Below are positions 37,265 through 47,203 of a stretch of DNA of 64,000 bases, one piece after another. Both the position numbers and the translations under genes were made by a program. Under the pieces are notes generated by a model. It was given only the letters and a program-made list of their open reading frames with translations, was not told the origin of the DNA and did not search any database. Source of the stretch: Chloroflexus sp. Y-396-1 (GTDB lineage Bacteria > Chloroflexota > Chloroflexia > Chloroflexales > Chloroflexaceae); the NCBI RefSeq assembly GCF_000516515.1, contig NZ_KI911784.1:4006633-4070632 (forward strand), given 5' to 3'. The first letter of the stretch is position 1; every line of letters starts with the position of its first letter.

Positions 37265-38863
37265 TTAGCTACGGATAAAGACGATCTGACCCCCGACCAT
37301 AGTGAGTTCGGCGTGCAGAGTGTAGAGCTGGGATGCCGGTAGTTGGAAAGGATCGCCGTTAAGTACTGCCAGATCGGCGAGCATTCCGGGTCGCAGGCGT
37401 CCTCTGCGATCAGCATCGGCGCCGGCAATCGTCGGGCCAATACAGTACGCCGCTATCGCTTCAGAAAGAGTCAGTCGCTGTTCAGGATACCATCCACCTT
37501 CTGGTCTGCCATCGGTCGTTTGACGGGTTACTGCTGCGTGAATGCCTGCCCAAGGGTCGAGCGTCTCAACCGGTGCGTCAGAACCAAAGGCGAGCGTAGC
37601 GCCAGCCGAGAGCAGACTGCGCCAGGCATAGCTGGTGGCACAGCGCGAACCCCAGAGTCGGTCAGCCATCACCATGTCGGCAGTGCAATGGATCGGTTGC
37701 ATCGAGGCAATCACCCCCAATTCAGCGAAGCGTGGAATGTCGTTCGGGTCGAGGATCTGGCAATGTTCGATCCGATTAGGCAACGCCAGCGGTATTGCCG
37801 TAGCGCGAGCAGCAGCGATTGCATCAAGCACATTGCGATTAGCAGCGTCGCCAATGGCATGCACAACAACGCTGATGCCATGTGCGTTGGCGCGAGTAAT
37901 AATCTCTAGTAGCTCAGCGGGAGGAATAACCGCAATCCCGGTGTGATCCCGACCGTCATACGGCCTCAACATGTGTGCGCTCTCAGAACCGAGCGAACCA
38001 TCGGCGAAGAGTTTCAGCCCCCCGATTCGTAACCAATCGTCTCCCAAACCACTACGCAGGCCAAGAGCAATGGCATGATCGAGATGCGCACCGGCGAGAT
38101 GGGCCAGCACACGAATCTTGAGCTCGCCAGCAGTGTGCAGGGTCTGGAGATCGATGAGTGTCTCAGGGCCATCATTGGGATTCGTCGCCGGTGGCACGTG
38201 AAGAGCCGTTAGGCCATAGCTCAGCGCTTCGGTTATCGCCAGACGTAACGCTGCAATCCGTTCGGCATGACCCGGCGGAGGAACTATCGATCGGACCAAC
38301 TCCATCGCTGTTTCCAGCAAGATACCGGTCGGTTCACCGTTATCATCGCGTTGAATATGACCACCGTCTGGATCGGGAGTTGCAGCAGTGATGCCGGCCA
38401 GTGCAAGCGCCTGACCGTTCACCCATATTGAGTGACCATCTTTGCGAGTAAGGATGGCCGGACGATCTGGGCAGACCCGATCAAGATCATAGCGGGTCGG
38501 CCAGCGCCCCCCCCAACGTGTGTGATCCCAGCCATTCCCACGCAGCCAGGCCCTGGCCGGCAAATGTTGGACGGCGGCGGCAACGCGATCAAGGGCAGTG
38601 GATAGATCGGGACAGTCGCTTAACTGCACCTGCTGTTGGTTCAGACCATGCAGCACGATATGCACATGGGCATCGGTTAGTCCAGGCACAACCGCCCGTC
38701 CTTCCAGGTTTATCAACTCTACCTGGTCACCGGCGGCTTCCCGCACTGTCTTTTCATCACCAATCGCTACGATACGCTCACCGCGAACGGCCAAGGCGCG
38801 TACAACCGTTTGAGCGGGATCAAACGTGTAAATCGGACCGCCATAGAACATGATCGTCTTCAT
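37265..38863 (-). CDS. Metal-dependent amidohydrolase, YtcJ-like
   Basis: A 532-residue amidohydrolase-3 family protein. The composite beta-sandwich is formed by the N-terminus (FYGGPIYTFDPAQTVVRALA) and the C-terminal LRPGMLADLAVLNGDPFQLP. Barrel metal ligands are in PGLTDAHVHIVLHG, HAIGDAANRNVLDA, RIEHCQILDPNDI and GSDAPVETLDPWAG. It hydrolyses an amide or related bond; YtcJ-type substrates are mostly unknown. It lies just upstream of an MFS exporter gene on the same strand, which suggests linked handling of one compound. Confidence 0.9.
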   Translation of the reverse strand: MKTIMFYGGPIYTFDPAQTVVRALAVRGERIVAIGDEKTVREAAGDQVELINLEGRAVVPGLTDAHVHIVLHGLNQQQVQLSDCPDLSTALDRVAAAVQHLPARAWLRGNGWDHTRWGGRWPTRYDLDRVCPDRPAILTRKDGHSIWVNGQALALAGITAATPDPDGGHIQRDDNGEPTGILLETAMELVRSIVPPPGHAERIAALRLAITEALSYGLTALHVPPATNPNDGPETLIDLQTLHTAGELKIRVLAHLAGAHLDHAIALGLRSGLGDDWLRIGGLKLFADGSLGSESAHMLRPYDGRDHTGIAVIPPAELLEIITRANAHGISVVVHAIGDAANRNVLDAIAAARATAIPLALPNRIEHCQILDPNDIPRFAELGVIASMQPIHCTADMVMADRLWGSRCATSYAWRSLLSAGATLAFGSDAPVETLDPWAGIHAAVTRQTTDGRPEGGWYPEQRLTLSEAIAAYCIGPTIAGADADRRGRLRPGMLADLAVLNGDPFQLPASQLYTLHAELTMVGGQIVFIRS

Positions 38864-39067
38864 AAAGAGCCTCCCACAACGAGCATATTGCGTCGTATCC
38901 TACGCAGCTTACTCTATTCTGTCAAATCTGAGTAGTCAAATATTTACGTAATAGAGAGTATTCACAACTTGCTGATACTTCAACCTTCATGCACATTGCA
39001 ATCGTGGTATGATATGTCATAATTTTGCAAATATCGATACCAGCCTGTGCACAAAAGGAGGCCGACC

Positions 39068-40345
39068 GTGACCAATCCGCGCACAAATTACGCGCTAGCG
39101 GGGGCAGCTCTCTTCAACCCGATGGCGGCAATGTATTGGCTTGATGTCGCACGTGGTCAACGTCCCGGGATCGGTCTGGCATTTGTTGGTACGGCGGGTG
39201 CACTCTGTGCTGGATTAGCCGCCGGGCCACGTCAACATCCGTGGCGTGCGCTGGCAAGCGGCTTTGCAGCCGCCGCCGGTGCAGCGCTGGTTGGTTGGGC
39301 ATTACGGCGCTACGTTGATTGGGTAACAGAACAGATAGAAGCACCAGTTGCCTCAGTGGAAGGGCATGATCTCCTCTTACCGGCAGCCGCAGTCTGTGCT
39401 GGAGCGGTTGGAATATCGGCACTGGTAGGCCGGACACCCGAACAATACATTGAATACAGCGGTAAACCTGGCGATTATCGTTGGATTGCGGCAACGCCGC
39501 ATCCGGCTCAGCGCTGGCTGGCCTGGAGTGGGTATCTTGTGCATCAACTGGCAAGTTGGGGATGTATCTATGCTGCACAACGACAACAGTTGCGTTACAC
39601 CACTGCCCTACGTCGGCTTAACTGGATTACGCTGGCCGTGAATGCAGGTGGTGTGGCCTTACACTACTTGCAGTCGCACTATACCTACGATGGCCTCGCT
39701 CGTGATGTGCCAGAGGGTAGTGCACTCGGTTCGGTTGCGTTTATTCTGATGATGGCTCTGGCGCTGGAAGCACCGCGCCGCGGTCTCTTCTTCGGTAATC
39801 GCAAACTCTTGCCTCCGGCCGAGTTAGTCCGTTTTGCGCGCAAGTTCCATGGCTATATCTTCTCGTGGGCGGCAACTTACAATTTCTGGTATCACCCCAT
39901 CGATCCAAAGCCACTGCACTACACTGGTCTCTTCCATACCTTGCTGCTCTTCGTTCAGTCGGGGTTGATCTATACCAAAGCCCACCGCGATCCACGCTGG
40001 ACTCTGGCGCTTGAGCTGATGGTTTTACCGCATGCAGTGATTTCTACCCTTTACAAACGAAGTGGTCTTGGGGCTATGTTTACCTTCAGCCTGCTGGCAA
40101 TGTTTGTTGTCAACCAGATGCACGGTCTCGGCCTCTCACAGCGAGCACGGTGGACGATTGGTACCGGTTATGCAACGACGGTGCTAGCCTACTACGGTCT
40201 GCGCCGCGAGTGGCACCGTCTGCCCGACGTGCTGCGGGTGCCGATCCTTGAGTATGGTGTGCTGGGGGTGTTAGTGCTGTTGTCATTACTGATACGAGCG
40301 GTGCGTCAATTCGGTGATCGGCGGCGTGGAGACCGCACCGGTTAA
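39068..40345 (+). CDS. Polytopic membrane protein of unknown function
   Basis: A 425-residue protein I do not recognise. The GTG at 39068 has AAAAGGAGG six bases upstream and is preferred over an upstream frame to 39047. Hydrophobic segments lie near residues 8-30, 36-56, 60-82, 100-120, 150-172, 185-205, 220-240 and in four or five more to the C-terminus. Histidine- and tryptophan-rich patches such as RFARKFHGYIFSWAATYNFW and NFWYHPIDPKPLHYTG could bind a metal, haem or pigment, but that is a guess. A TGGTATGAT box near 39005 might be the promoter -10. Confidence 0.8.
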   Translation: MTNPRTNYALAGAALFNPMAAMYWLDVARGQRPGIGLAFVGTAGALCAGLAAGPRQHPWRALASGFAAAAGAALVGWALRRYVDWVTEQIEAPVASVEGHDLLLPAAAVCAGAVGISALVGRTPEQYIEYSGKPGDYRWIAATPHPAQRWLAWSGYLVHQLASWGCIYAAQRQQLRYTTALRRLNWITLAVNAGGVALHYLQSHYTYDGLARDVPEGSALGSVAFILMMALALEAPRRGLFFGNRKLLPPAELVRFARKFHGYIFSWAATYNFWYHPIDPKPLHYTGLFHTLLLFVQSGLIYTKAHRDPRWTLALELMVLPHAVISTLYKRSGLGAMFTFSLLAMFVVNQMHGLGLSQRARWTIGTGYATTVLAYYGLRREWHRLPDVLRVPILEYGVLGVLVLLSLLIRAVRQFGDRRRGDRTG

Positions 40346-40365
40346 GCGCTCTTTGCGTAGATGGG

Positions 40366-40384
40366 GGCGGGTTTTGCACCCGCC
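40366..40384. terminator. GC-rich hairpin after the 39068-40345 gene
   Basis: GGCGGGT (40366-40372), a 5-base loop and ACCCGCC (40378-40384) make a 7-bp stem between two convergent genes. There is no T-run. It shares its core with the hairpin at 33151-33173. Confidence 0.4.
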
Positions 40385-40452
40385 TCTCTATCTCGGCCAA
40401 ACGCTATCATCTACATGAGATGGCAGGGAATGCCGAAGGAATAGCTTCATCG

Positions 40453-41802
40453 TCAAGCTATGACCTGACTTGCCGCCCGCGCAGCCGTAAAGATCGTCTC
40501 GCTCAATGTTGGGTAGGCGGCAAAGACGGCTGCCAGATCGGCAAGAGTCGCATTAGTCTGGATCGCCAGTGCTACCGGGGCAAGCAAATCAGCAGCGTGA
40601 CTCCCAACGGCGACTCCGCCACGAACCTGACGGGTGATCGGGTCGAAGGTTAATTCAACCCAGCCGTCAGTGTCAGCGCTAAGAAAAGCCTTGAGCGACG
40701 TTGTATAGGATGCTCGAACCCGTTTCAGCTCCTCTTCGGCACCGGTCACAATTCCCACCTGTGCAATTTCGGGTACCGTATAGACCGCATGCACGATAGT
40801 GTGTGGGCAATACCCCGGCGCCGGTAGATCAGCGGCGGTACGTCCGGCAATCCAGGCTTGTGCCAGTGCCCGATTCGCCAGCATTGGGCCACCGGCTGCA
40901 TCACCGACGGCAAAGATATGATCAACCGCGGTACGACCGTGTTGATCAACCGTAAGTTGCCCGTTCGCATCCACGGTCAAACCGGCTGCTGCCAGATCAA
41001 GACGACTCAGATCAGGTAGCCGTCCAATGGCGAGAAACGCCATTGCCGCTTCATACACCGCACCATCGGTCGTCGTCACGCGCACCCCTGTTTCGCTGCG
41101 CTCAACTCGTTCGCCATCAACCTGTACAATGTTTACCCCCCGCGCAGTCATTGCCCGGTTTAGTGCTGCACCGGCAGCCGGGGCAAACATAGGTAACACT
41201 CCAGGACTCCCAACGATCCATGTGACACGAACGCCCAGACGACTGAAAAGGGAGGCAAATTCACTACCGGTCGGACCAGCCCCAATGACGATCATATCAG
41301 GCGGTAATGTATTGAGATGGCTGGCGAAGCGAGGAGCAATAATGCGTTGGCCGTCAGGTTTCATCGCAGGCGGGAAGCGTGGCACTGAACCGGTAGCAAT
41401 AATCACTGCATCGGCATGTAATGTCTGCTGGTTATCATCGTTGCGCACCGTCAGATGATGCGGACTGCTGAAAGTGGCGATACCGTGCACAACCTGTACC
41501 CCGGCAGCCTCTAAGCGTTGCGCTTCGTGCTCGCTCCATTGATGCGCGACCTGTTTGATGCGTTGGATGACCGTTGCCGGTTCGACACGTCCAGCAGTTC
41601 CTCCTTCAGATGAGGCATGAGCAACCATGTCGGCAACTTCCGCTGCGTGTAGCCAGACTTTACTCGGCAACAAACTATCCCAGCCGGTACGACCGCCTAT
41701 TGGCCCCTCGCTGATAAGGGTTACTTTTGTGTTTCCCTGGGCAGCGGCAATTGCTGCTTCAACGCCAGCCGGCCCGCCGCCGATCACAACAATCTCTTTC
41801 AT
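40453..41802 (-). CDS. FAD-dependent pyridine nucleotide oxidoreductase lacking the redox disulfide
   Basis: A 449-residue flavoprotein shaped like dihydrolipoamide dehydrogenase. The ATG at 41800-41802 (GGAGCG ahead) gives MKEIVVIGGGPAGVEAAIAA, the FAD-binding dinucleotide fold. The NAD(P) fold is MIVIGAGPTGSEFASLFSRL near residue 168 and the second FAD motif is HIFAVGDAAGGPML. Where the family has a redox CxxxxC pair, this one reads IGGRTGWDSLLPSKVWL, with no cysteine. It therefore cannot work by the usual dithiol route and may be a transhydrogenase-like or quinone or other NAD(P)H oxidoreductase. The C-terminal interface domain is present. Confidence 0.88.
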   Translation of the reverse strand: MKEIVVIGGGPAGVEAAIAAAQGNTKVTLISEGPIGGRTGWDSLLPSKVWLHAAEVADMVAHASSEGGTAGRVEPATVIQRIKQVAHQWSEHEAQRLEAAGVQVVHGIATFSSPHHLTVRNDDNQQTLHADAVIIATGSVPRFPPAMKPDGQRIIAPRFASHLNTLPPDMIVIGAGPTGSEFASLFSRLGVRVTWIVGSPGVLPMFAPAAGAALNRAMTARGVNIVQVDGERVERSETGVRVTTTDGAVYEAAMAFLAIGRLPDLSRLDLAAAGLTVDANGQLTVDQHGRTAVDHIFAVGDAAGGPMLANRALAQAWIAGRTAADLPAPGYCPHTIVHAVYTVPEIAQVGIVTGAEEELKRVRASYTTSLKAFLSADTDGWVELTFDPITRQVRGGVAVGSHAADLLAPVALAIQTNATLADLAAVFAAYPTLSETIFTAARAASQVIA

Positions 41803-41918
41803 TATCGCGCTCCAATTACTATCGGTTGGTCTGTAAGATACTCTACCATGAAAGATGATGCAATCAGCAGGCAAGAGGTTACATGATCGTTTGATATTTT
41901 CGTGAAGATACCATCGCG

Positions 41919-43500
41919 CTATTTCGCGGAATCATCTGTATAATAACAAACTCGATCAAGATAGCTTACTGCACCCGTTAAGGTTGTCAGTGCTCTGTAT
42001 TCCGATGAAAGGCTCTCACAATGGTATCCACGTTCAGCATTGAACGCATAGTCAAACCATTTTGCTTCAGGAAGAACAGCAACTTTAATATTTCTGCTAG
42101 AAATGTATGAATAAATATTGGCGACATAGCCTTCCATCACGTCTTTTAAGGTAGGACTGTGTTTCATAGCAAGTTCAATGTCACCAAGAGAAGATGCATG
42201 AAAATGGGTCTGTTCATTGATCATATACAAGAGATACGGTGATGTCGGAATGAACATTGGTCCTGCCAACGTTTGCAATGTGGCAAGAGTTCGATAGCCC
42301 GCTTCCCACGATGTTTTCGAAGGTATCTGATTTTGCACATTGTAAGATAAATTCAAGAACTGTAGTATAAGCGCCATCGTCGGTATGACTGAGAGGAGAT
42401 GATTGACTATTCGGTAGCACGTTGGCCTTAACGTCGTAGATATGATGTTGTTGTAGGATTCTGCTCCAATAATTGCAAGAGCTGCTACAATCGGCAAGAG
42501 ACCGTTCAGATAACCCCATTGTTTAGAGATTGTTACCATGCTCACGAGTGTCATCGGCAAGAAGAAAAACAGTAGAAACAACAAGAGATTAGAAATGCCA
42601 TCCATAGCTTCTCTGTAAAAACAGAATTAGTATTGAGAATATAGGAATGATAAGGAGCAAGCTAAATTTTGGAAGAATATATAACGTCCAAAAGTTGAAA
42701 AGTGTTTCCCAAAGTATGGGATGGGTAGCAGGTATGCTGAATGTGTATGTCCAGAACCATCCATCTGATGTTATGTTCATGAAGAAGACAAATCCAGTCC
42801 AGGCTACCAGAAAAGAGCAGCTTAGCCAGAGAGCCTTAAGCCAGCGTTTCTGCACTACCAGGTATCCTACGATAAATGGAGTTACTCCCAAAGCTGGTTG
42901 TTTGGTTGCAAATGACAGAAAAAGTGTCAAACCGGCCAGCATTCCATATAGACTGTCTGGCTTTGCTTGAGTAATGGTTAGAGCATAGCTAACCAATAAA
43001 AAGGCCAGAAAAAGAGTGTCTACTCTACCAATGTCAAACCAATATCCAACGACGCCGTAAGATGCTGCAAAGAGACCAATGGCGACGAAACTTGACTCAC
43101 GGCTCATTCCACGCTGACGACAAATCTTATAGATCATTACAAAGATTGTGATTGACGCCAGTAATGAAACGAATCGCATTGAAAACATGATTTGCTGAGT
43201 GAATTTTGCAAATAGAGCAACGATGTAGTAGTATAAAGGAGTATATATCGTTGGAATAAAATCAAAACTCGGATAAGTATAAATGGGTCTACCATTGAGA
43301 ATTTGAACCACCTGGATAAACGTATTGGACTCTACCCATTCAACGGCAAATGGGAAGGATATACGAGAAAGTGCTACGTAGAGATACGTACCAATCGCGA
43401 TACAGGATAGTGCTAGCAGAAGTATTTTGGCAATACAAAGAATAGTCTGGTCAGTGGTTGTTGTGGATGGGTTAGGTTGTGTTAGTTGCTCAGTTTGCAT
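41919..43500 (-). pseudogene. Frameshifted multi-pass glycosyltransferase (GT39/RgtA-like)
   Basis: Two frames together make one membrane glycosyltransferase. The first part, from ATG 43498-43500, runs to a stop at 42589-42591; the acidic loop FPFAVEWVESNTFIQVVQIL near residue 65 and many helices fit lipid-linked-sugar transferases. The second part, 42605 to 41919, continues with hydrophobic segments and the SKQWGYLNGLLPIVAALA block, in the +1 frame. The junction near 42600 is a simple one-base shift (QRSY versus MDGISNLLL). It may be a real pseudogene, a sequencing slip, or two coupled proteins. AT-richer than its neighbours, hinting at transfer. A 72-codon frame extension to 43716 has no recognised content. 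Confidence 0.7.
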
Positions 43501-43782
43501 GACTATATCTTCGGGATAGAACGTACCCTTGTTAGGATTTTGTCGATCTGTTGACCAAATCTGTACCTTCTTTAGCCGGTTAGCGGTTCCATCATTTGTG
43601 GAGGCAAGTATACGTGGATCTCCTCTGGAAAGTTTCAGAGTTCCCAGATTTCTGCCACTTGGAAGTACAAGCCTCTGGCCCGCATCTTTCAGTAGGTAGC
43701 TGGAAGCATTGTACACTACCTCACATGCTATCTGGGACAGATTGGGCGCCCGCCTCTCCCGCTACGCTGCACTCTTCTCACT

Positions 43783-46716
43783 TCACTCTGTATCCTCTGG
43801 GGTTGGAGCTACTTCAGGTCCAGGATCAGGCGCTCGAATCCCCAGGACGATTGTGGTATCTGGCAATATCCATTCTCCTGCTGCTGGCATCGAACTAAGC
43901 ACTACGTATGGTCCAAAGCGATAATAATCGTCGCCGGCACGGTCAGGTCCCTGATAATCGACATAAATGCGTCCGGGGTCAATCCCCAAGAGTGCCAGTA
44001 CCTCTTTGGCCTGGTTTTCACCTAGCTGTCGTAGATCAGGCATCAGAATTGCCCCGGCGACCGGTGGTACTGGAATCGGCGGTTGGAACATCTCGGCAGT
44101 ACATTCCGGTAACTCTTCGTACTTGAGCGAAACGGTCGCGTCTCCACCGCGCCATTTGTACTCAACCTGTTCATCAGGATCGGGTGGTGGCAGTTTCCAG
44201 AGATAGATTTCGCGTACCAGTTCAGGCGGGTAACTGGTGTCGGGCACAGGCCGACAATACGCTCCATCAGTTAGAGCACTCAAATCCTGGGCCGGTGGTG
44301 GAGCCTTGGGATCGGTAGGAGGCGGCGGTGGCGGATTTGGCCGCAGCTCACCGGTACTCGTCCACTCTTCCGGTGTTGGAATGCGGACAACGGTAACTTT
44401 CGTGTAGGCCGAGCAGAATCCTTCAGTCGGCACCACGTTGCCGGTCATGATGGCTGACGTTTGTTGTGATTCCTCTTCGAGACGCTTGATCATTGCAAGC
44501 GTGAACAGCTCTTCGCGATAACCGCCAAAGGGACCGGGTAGCTCACAGATTGGACGACGTACAACCTCTTCCGGGATTCTAAACTCAGTTTGGATTTCAC
44601 CATTAGGGAAAGGTGCTGCGAACAGTTGCCGGTAGCGTTCATCTTCGGTAATCAGGCGGAAGATGTTTTCCATCACGTTGCGCCAGATAATCCCTCCGCC
44701 GGTTAGACTCTCAACCCGTGCCGTTGGCTCATTGTTGTTATTACCCGTCCAGACACCAACTGTCACAAACGGCGTGTATCCTACCGCCCAGGCATCACGC
44801 CAGTCGTTGGTCGTACCGGTTTTGACCGCTGCGGGCAGGCTGAGTTTGAGCGGACTGTTCAAGCCCCAAATGGCCTGGCGGGCGCGATCATCGCTGAGCA
44901 TGTCGGTGATGATTGCAACCAGGTTTGGATCTACAACTTCTTCACCGTTGGTTTGGGTAAAGCGCTCTAGTGTCCGTCCTTGCGAGTCGGTGATTTCCAG
45001 AATAGCTACTGGCGCAAAGTAGCGTCCACCGCTGGCAAGCGTATTGTACGCCGTTGTTAGTTCGAGAGGTGAGACTTCGCCACCGCCGAGGGTGAGTGAT
45101 AGCCCATAGAAGCCGGCGCCGCGTTTCAAACCGGTACGAATCCCGACTCGTTCGAGCAAACGGAGCGTGTAGTCAATTCCGGCGAACTTGAGCGCACGTA
45201 CCGCTGGCATATTGAGTGAATTGGCTAACGCGGTACGGATACGTACTGGACCGTTCCACTGTCCATTATAGTTCTGTGGCGCGTACCAGTCGCCGGTACC
45301 TGTCGGAAAGCGAGTAGGCACATCCCACAAAACGGTTTCCGGCGTCATTCCCTGTTCCATGGCTGCCAGATAAGTAAACGGCTTGAGTGCCGAGCCGGGT
45401 TGTCGTTCGCGGGTCGCAACATTCACCTGCCCATCGAGTACATTCCCTGACTCGCCGGGGGTGCTGGTCGGTTTGACAGCTTTGTAATCAATGCTGCCGA
45501 CCATCGCCAGAATCTGGCCTGTGTTCGGCTGCATAATGACTACTGCCGCATTGTGGATATTTCGGGCTTCTAGCTCGGCAATCCGGGCAAAAGCCGTTGC
45601 CTGAGCCATCCGTTGCAGTTGCAGATCAAGGGTTGTTGTGATGCGCAACCCACCGCCATATACAATCTGCGCTCCGTAGCGTTGCAATAGCAAGTCACGT
45701 ACATAAAAGACAAAGTGTGGTGCATTGAGCGGTGCTTCTTGTGGAGCAAAGCGTAGTGGCGTCGCCAGTGCCCGACGGGCCTGAGCTTCAGTGATGTAAC
45801 CGTCTTCGACCATGCGGCGCAATACTGCTGCCTGACGAATCCGTGGTAATGGTGTGCCAGCAGGTAGGCGCGCATTCGGATCTAACCAGTCGTCACCAAC
45901 GAAGACCGGCGGCAGGTAGCCGCCTTGCTCATCGCGTTCAAGGTAGTTAATCGGATTGTACACCGATGGTAACTGAGGCAGTCCGGCAAGGAGTGAAGCT
46001 TGATTCAGATCGAGGTCGGCTGCGCTCACCCCGAAATAGACTTCACTGGCAGCTTGAATGCCGTAGGCCAGGTTGCCATAAAAATTCTCATTGAGGTACA
46101 GCTCAAGAATCTGGTCTTTGGTGTAGATACGATCAAGCTCTTGGGCAAGAATAATCTCTTTCAATTTCCGCTCGTAGCGTCGCTCAGGTAGGCGCTCTTC
46201 AGGCGTAAGCACACTGTTTTTAATCACCTGCTGAGTGATTGTCGAAGCACCGCCAGTCTCTTCGCCAGCACGCAGGCTGTCGATCAGGGTACGGATGATA
46301 CCGGCCAGATCAATACCCGGATTCGTGTAGAATGTCTTATCCTCGATGGCAATTGTAGCCTGAATGAGCAACGGACTGATCTCGTCAATCGTGACCTTCG
46401 TGCGCTTGCCGGTATCAAAGAACTCATAGAGTAGTTCACCATTCCGGTCAAAGATGCGCGAGTTTTCAAACAACTCACGCTTGTCAAGGAGAGCTAATCG
46501 TGGTTTCAAGCTCTCGGCGATCTGCGAGTATGCGTTGTAGGCTGCGCCAGCAAGGGCAAGCAGAACCACGACGCCAAATCCCAATGTTATCAGGATAATA
46601 TTCAAGATAACCTTACTGACCGCAGAGCGTGGGGTCGGTCGGCTACGAAGAAGGCGTGGTGGTATGTGGCGCCGACCACGGCGGCCATTCATAACGATAC
46701 GACGTGAGCGAATCAT
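43783..46716 (-). CDS. Bifunctional penicillin-binding protein 1A with PASTA domain
   Basis: A 977-residue class A PBP that polymerises and cross-links peptidoglycan. A basic cytoplasmic start and one membrane helix (about 36-60) are followed by the glycosyltransferase domain (80-270; catalytic EDKTFYTNPGIDLAGI and QQVIKNSVLTPEERLPE) and the transpeptidase domain with SxxK in GSALKPFTYLAA, SxN in LANSLNMPAV and KTG in AVKTGTTNDW. A proline-rich linker leads to one C-terminal PASTA domain (LRQLGENQAKEVLALLG) and an acidic tail. PASTA domains bind muropeptides. Length exceeds typical PBP1A (about 850) because of the tail. Confidence 0.94.
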   Translation of the reverse strand: MIRSRRIVMNGRRGRRHIPPRLLRSRPTPRSAVSKVILNIILITLGFGVVVLLALAGAAYNAYSQIAESLKPRLALLDKRELFENSRIFDRNGELLYEFFDTGKRTKVTIDEISPLLIQATIAIEDKTFYTNPGIDLAGIIRTLIDSLRAGEETGGASTITQQVIKNSVLTPEERLPERRYERKLKEIILAQELDRIYTKDQILELYLNENFYGNLAYGIQAASEVYFGVSAADLDLNQASLLAGLPQLPSVYNPINYLERDEQGGYLPPVFVGDDWLDPNARLPAGTPLPRIRQAAVLRRMVEDGYITEAQARRALATPLRFAPQEAPLNAPHFVFYVRDLLLQRYGAQIVYGGGLRITTTLDLQLQRMAQATAFARIAELEARNIHNAAVVIMQPNTGQILAMVGSIDYKAVKPTSTPGESGNVLDGQVNVATRERQPGSALKPFTYLAAMEQGMTPETVLWDVPTRFPTGTGDWYAPQNYNGQWNGPVRIRTALANSLNMPAVRALKFAGIDYTLRLLERVGIRTGLKRGAGFYGLSLTLGGGEVSPLELTTAYNTLASGGRYFAPVAILEITDSQGRTLERFTQTNGEEVVDPNLVAIITDMLSDDRARQAIWGLNSPLKLSLPAAVKTGTTNDWRDAWAVGYTPFVTVGVWTGNNNNEPTARVESLTGGGIIWRNVMENIFRLITEDERYRQLFAAPFPNGEIQTEFRIPEEVVRRPICELPGPFGGYREELFTLAMIKRLEEESQQTSAIMTGNVVPTEGFCSAYTKVTVVRIPTPEEWTSTGELRPNPPPPPPTDPKAPPPAQDLSALTDGAYCRPVPDTSYPPELVREIYLWKLPPPDPDEQVEYKWRGGDATVSLKYEELPECTAEMFQPPIPVPPVAGAILMPDLRQLGENQAKEVLALLGIDPGRIYVDYQGPDRAGDDYYRFGPYVVLSSMPAAGEWILPDTTIVLGIRAPDPGPEVAPTPEDTE

Positions 46717-47203
46717 AAAACCATCGAACCCTGGTTCTTTATCTGCATGCTTGCTCTGAACGCTGAGCGTCAGCGTCGCAGGTAGTATAGCACGTTATGA
46801 TCAAATGAAAGCTGATGAATGCCTGATCCGTGCGTCTCGTTCATCATTCCTCGTCACCAAACTAGACAGGACGGGTTCTCAGAGCCTGATCAAAAACGTT
46901 TCATCGGGTATCTACCCTGCCCGTGCGACTATTGCGTGAGAGGATTCCAGCATTCTTTCCTCAGCCCTACGTCCCCCTTTCCTCATTCCACACGGGGAGA
47001 GGAAGGGGGCTGAGGGGAAGGTGAGGTTCCACGACGTGCAATGGCTTTTCCCGCCATCACAGGTAAACGATGCGGATGAGAGATCGGGTACATACGGTTA
47101 CCGGCGTATATTTGTACGCCCTTGACGACTGAGGAACTCAATGTACCATGGAGCTACCCGCGTGTATTTCTCCACGAGGCCAGCGTAAAAACGGAGACAC
47201 AGA
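46717..47203. other. 487-base intergenic region with dispersed repeat
   Basis: No gene is supported. 46973-47026 carries a C-rich then G-rich inverted element around CACACGGGGAGAGGAAGGGG ending in GGGGAAGGTGAGG; a close copy lies at 59836-59885. The region should also contain the divergent promoters of PBP1A and the DUF4129 gene, but I saw no strong boxes. Confidence 0.5.

Noticed and set aside
43501-43716. Extended N-terminus of the glycosyltransferase
   Set aside because: The 72 extra codons have no signal for a start and do not look like the family; the ATG at 43498-43500 precedes the first membrane helix in the usual way.
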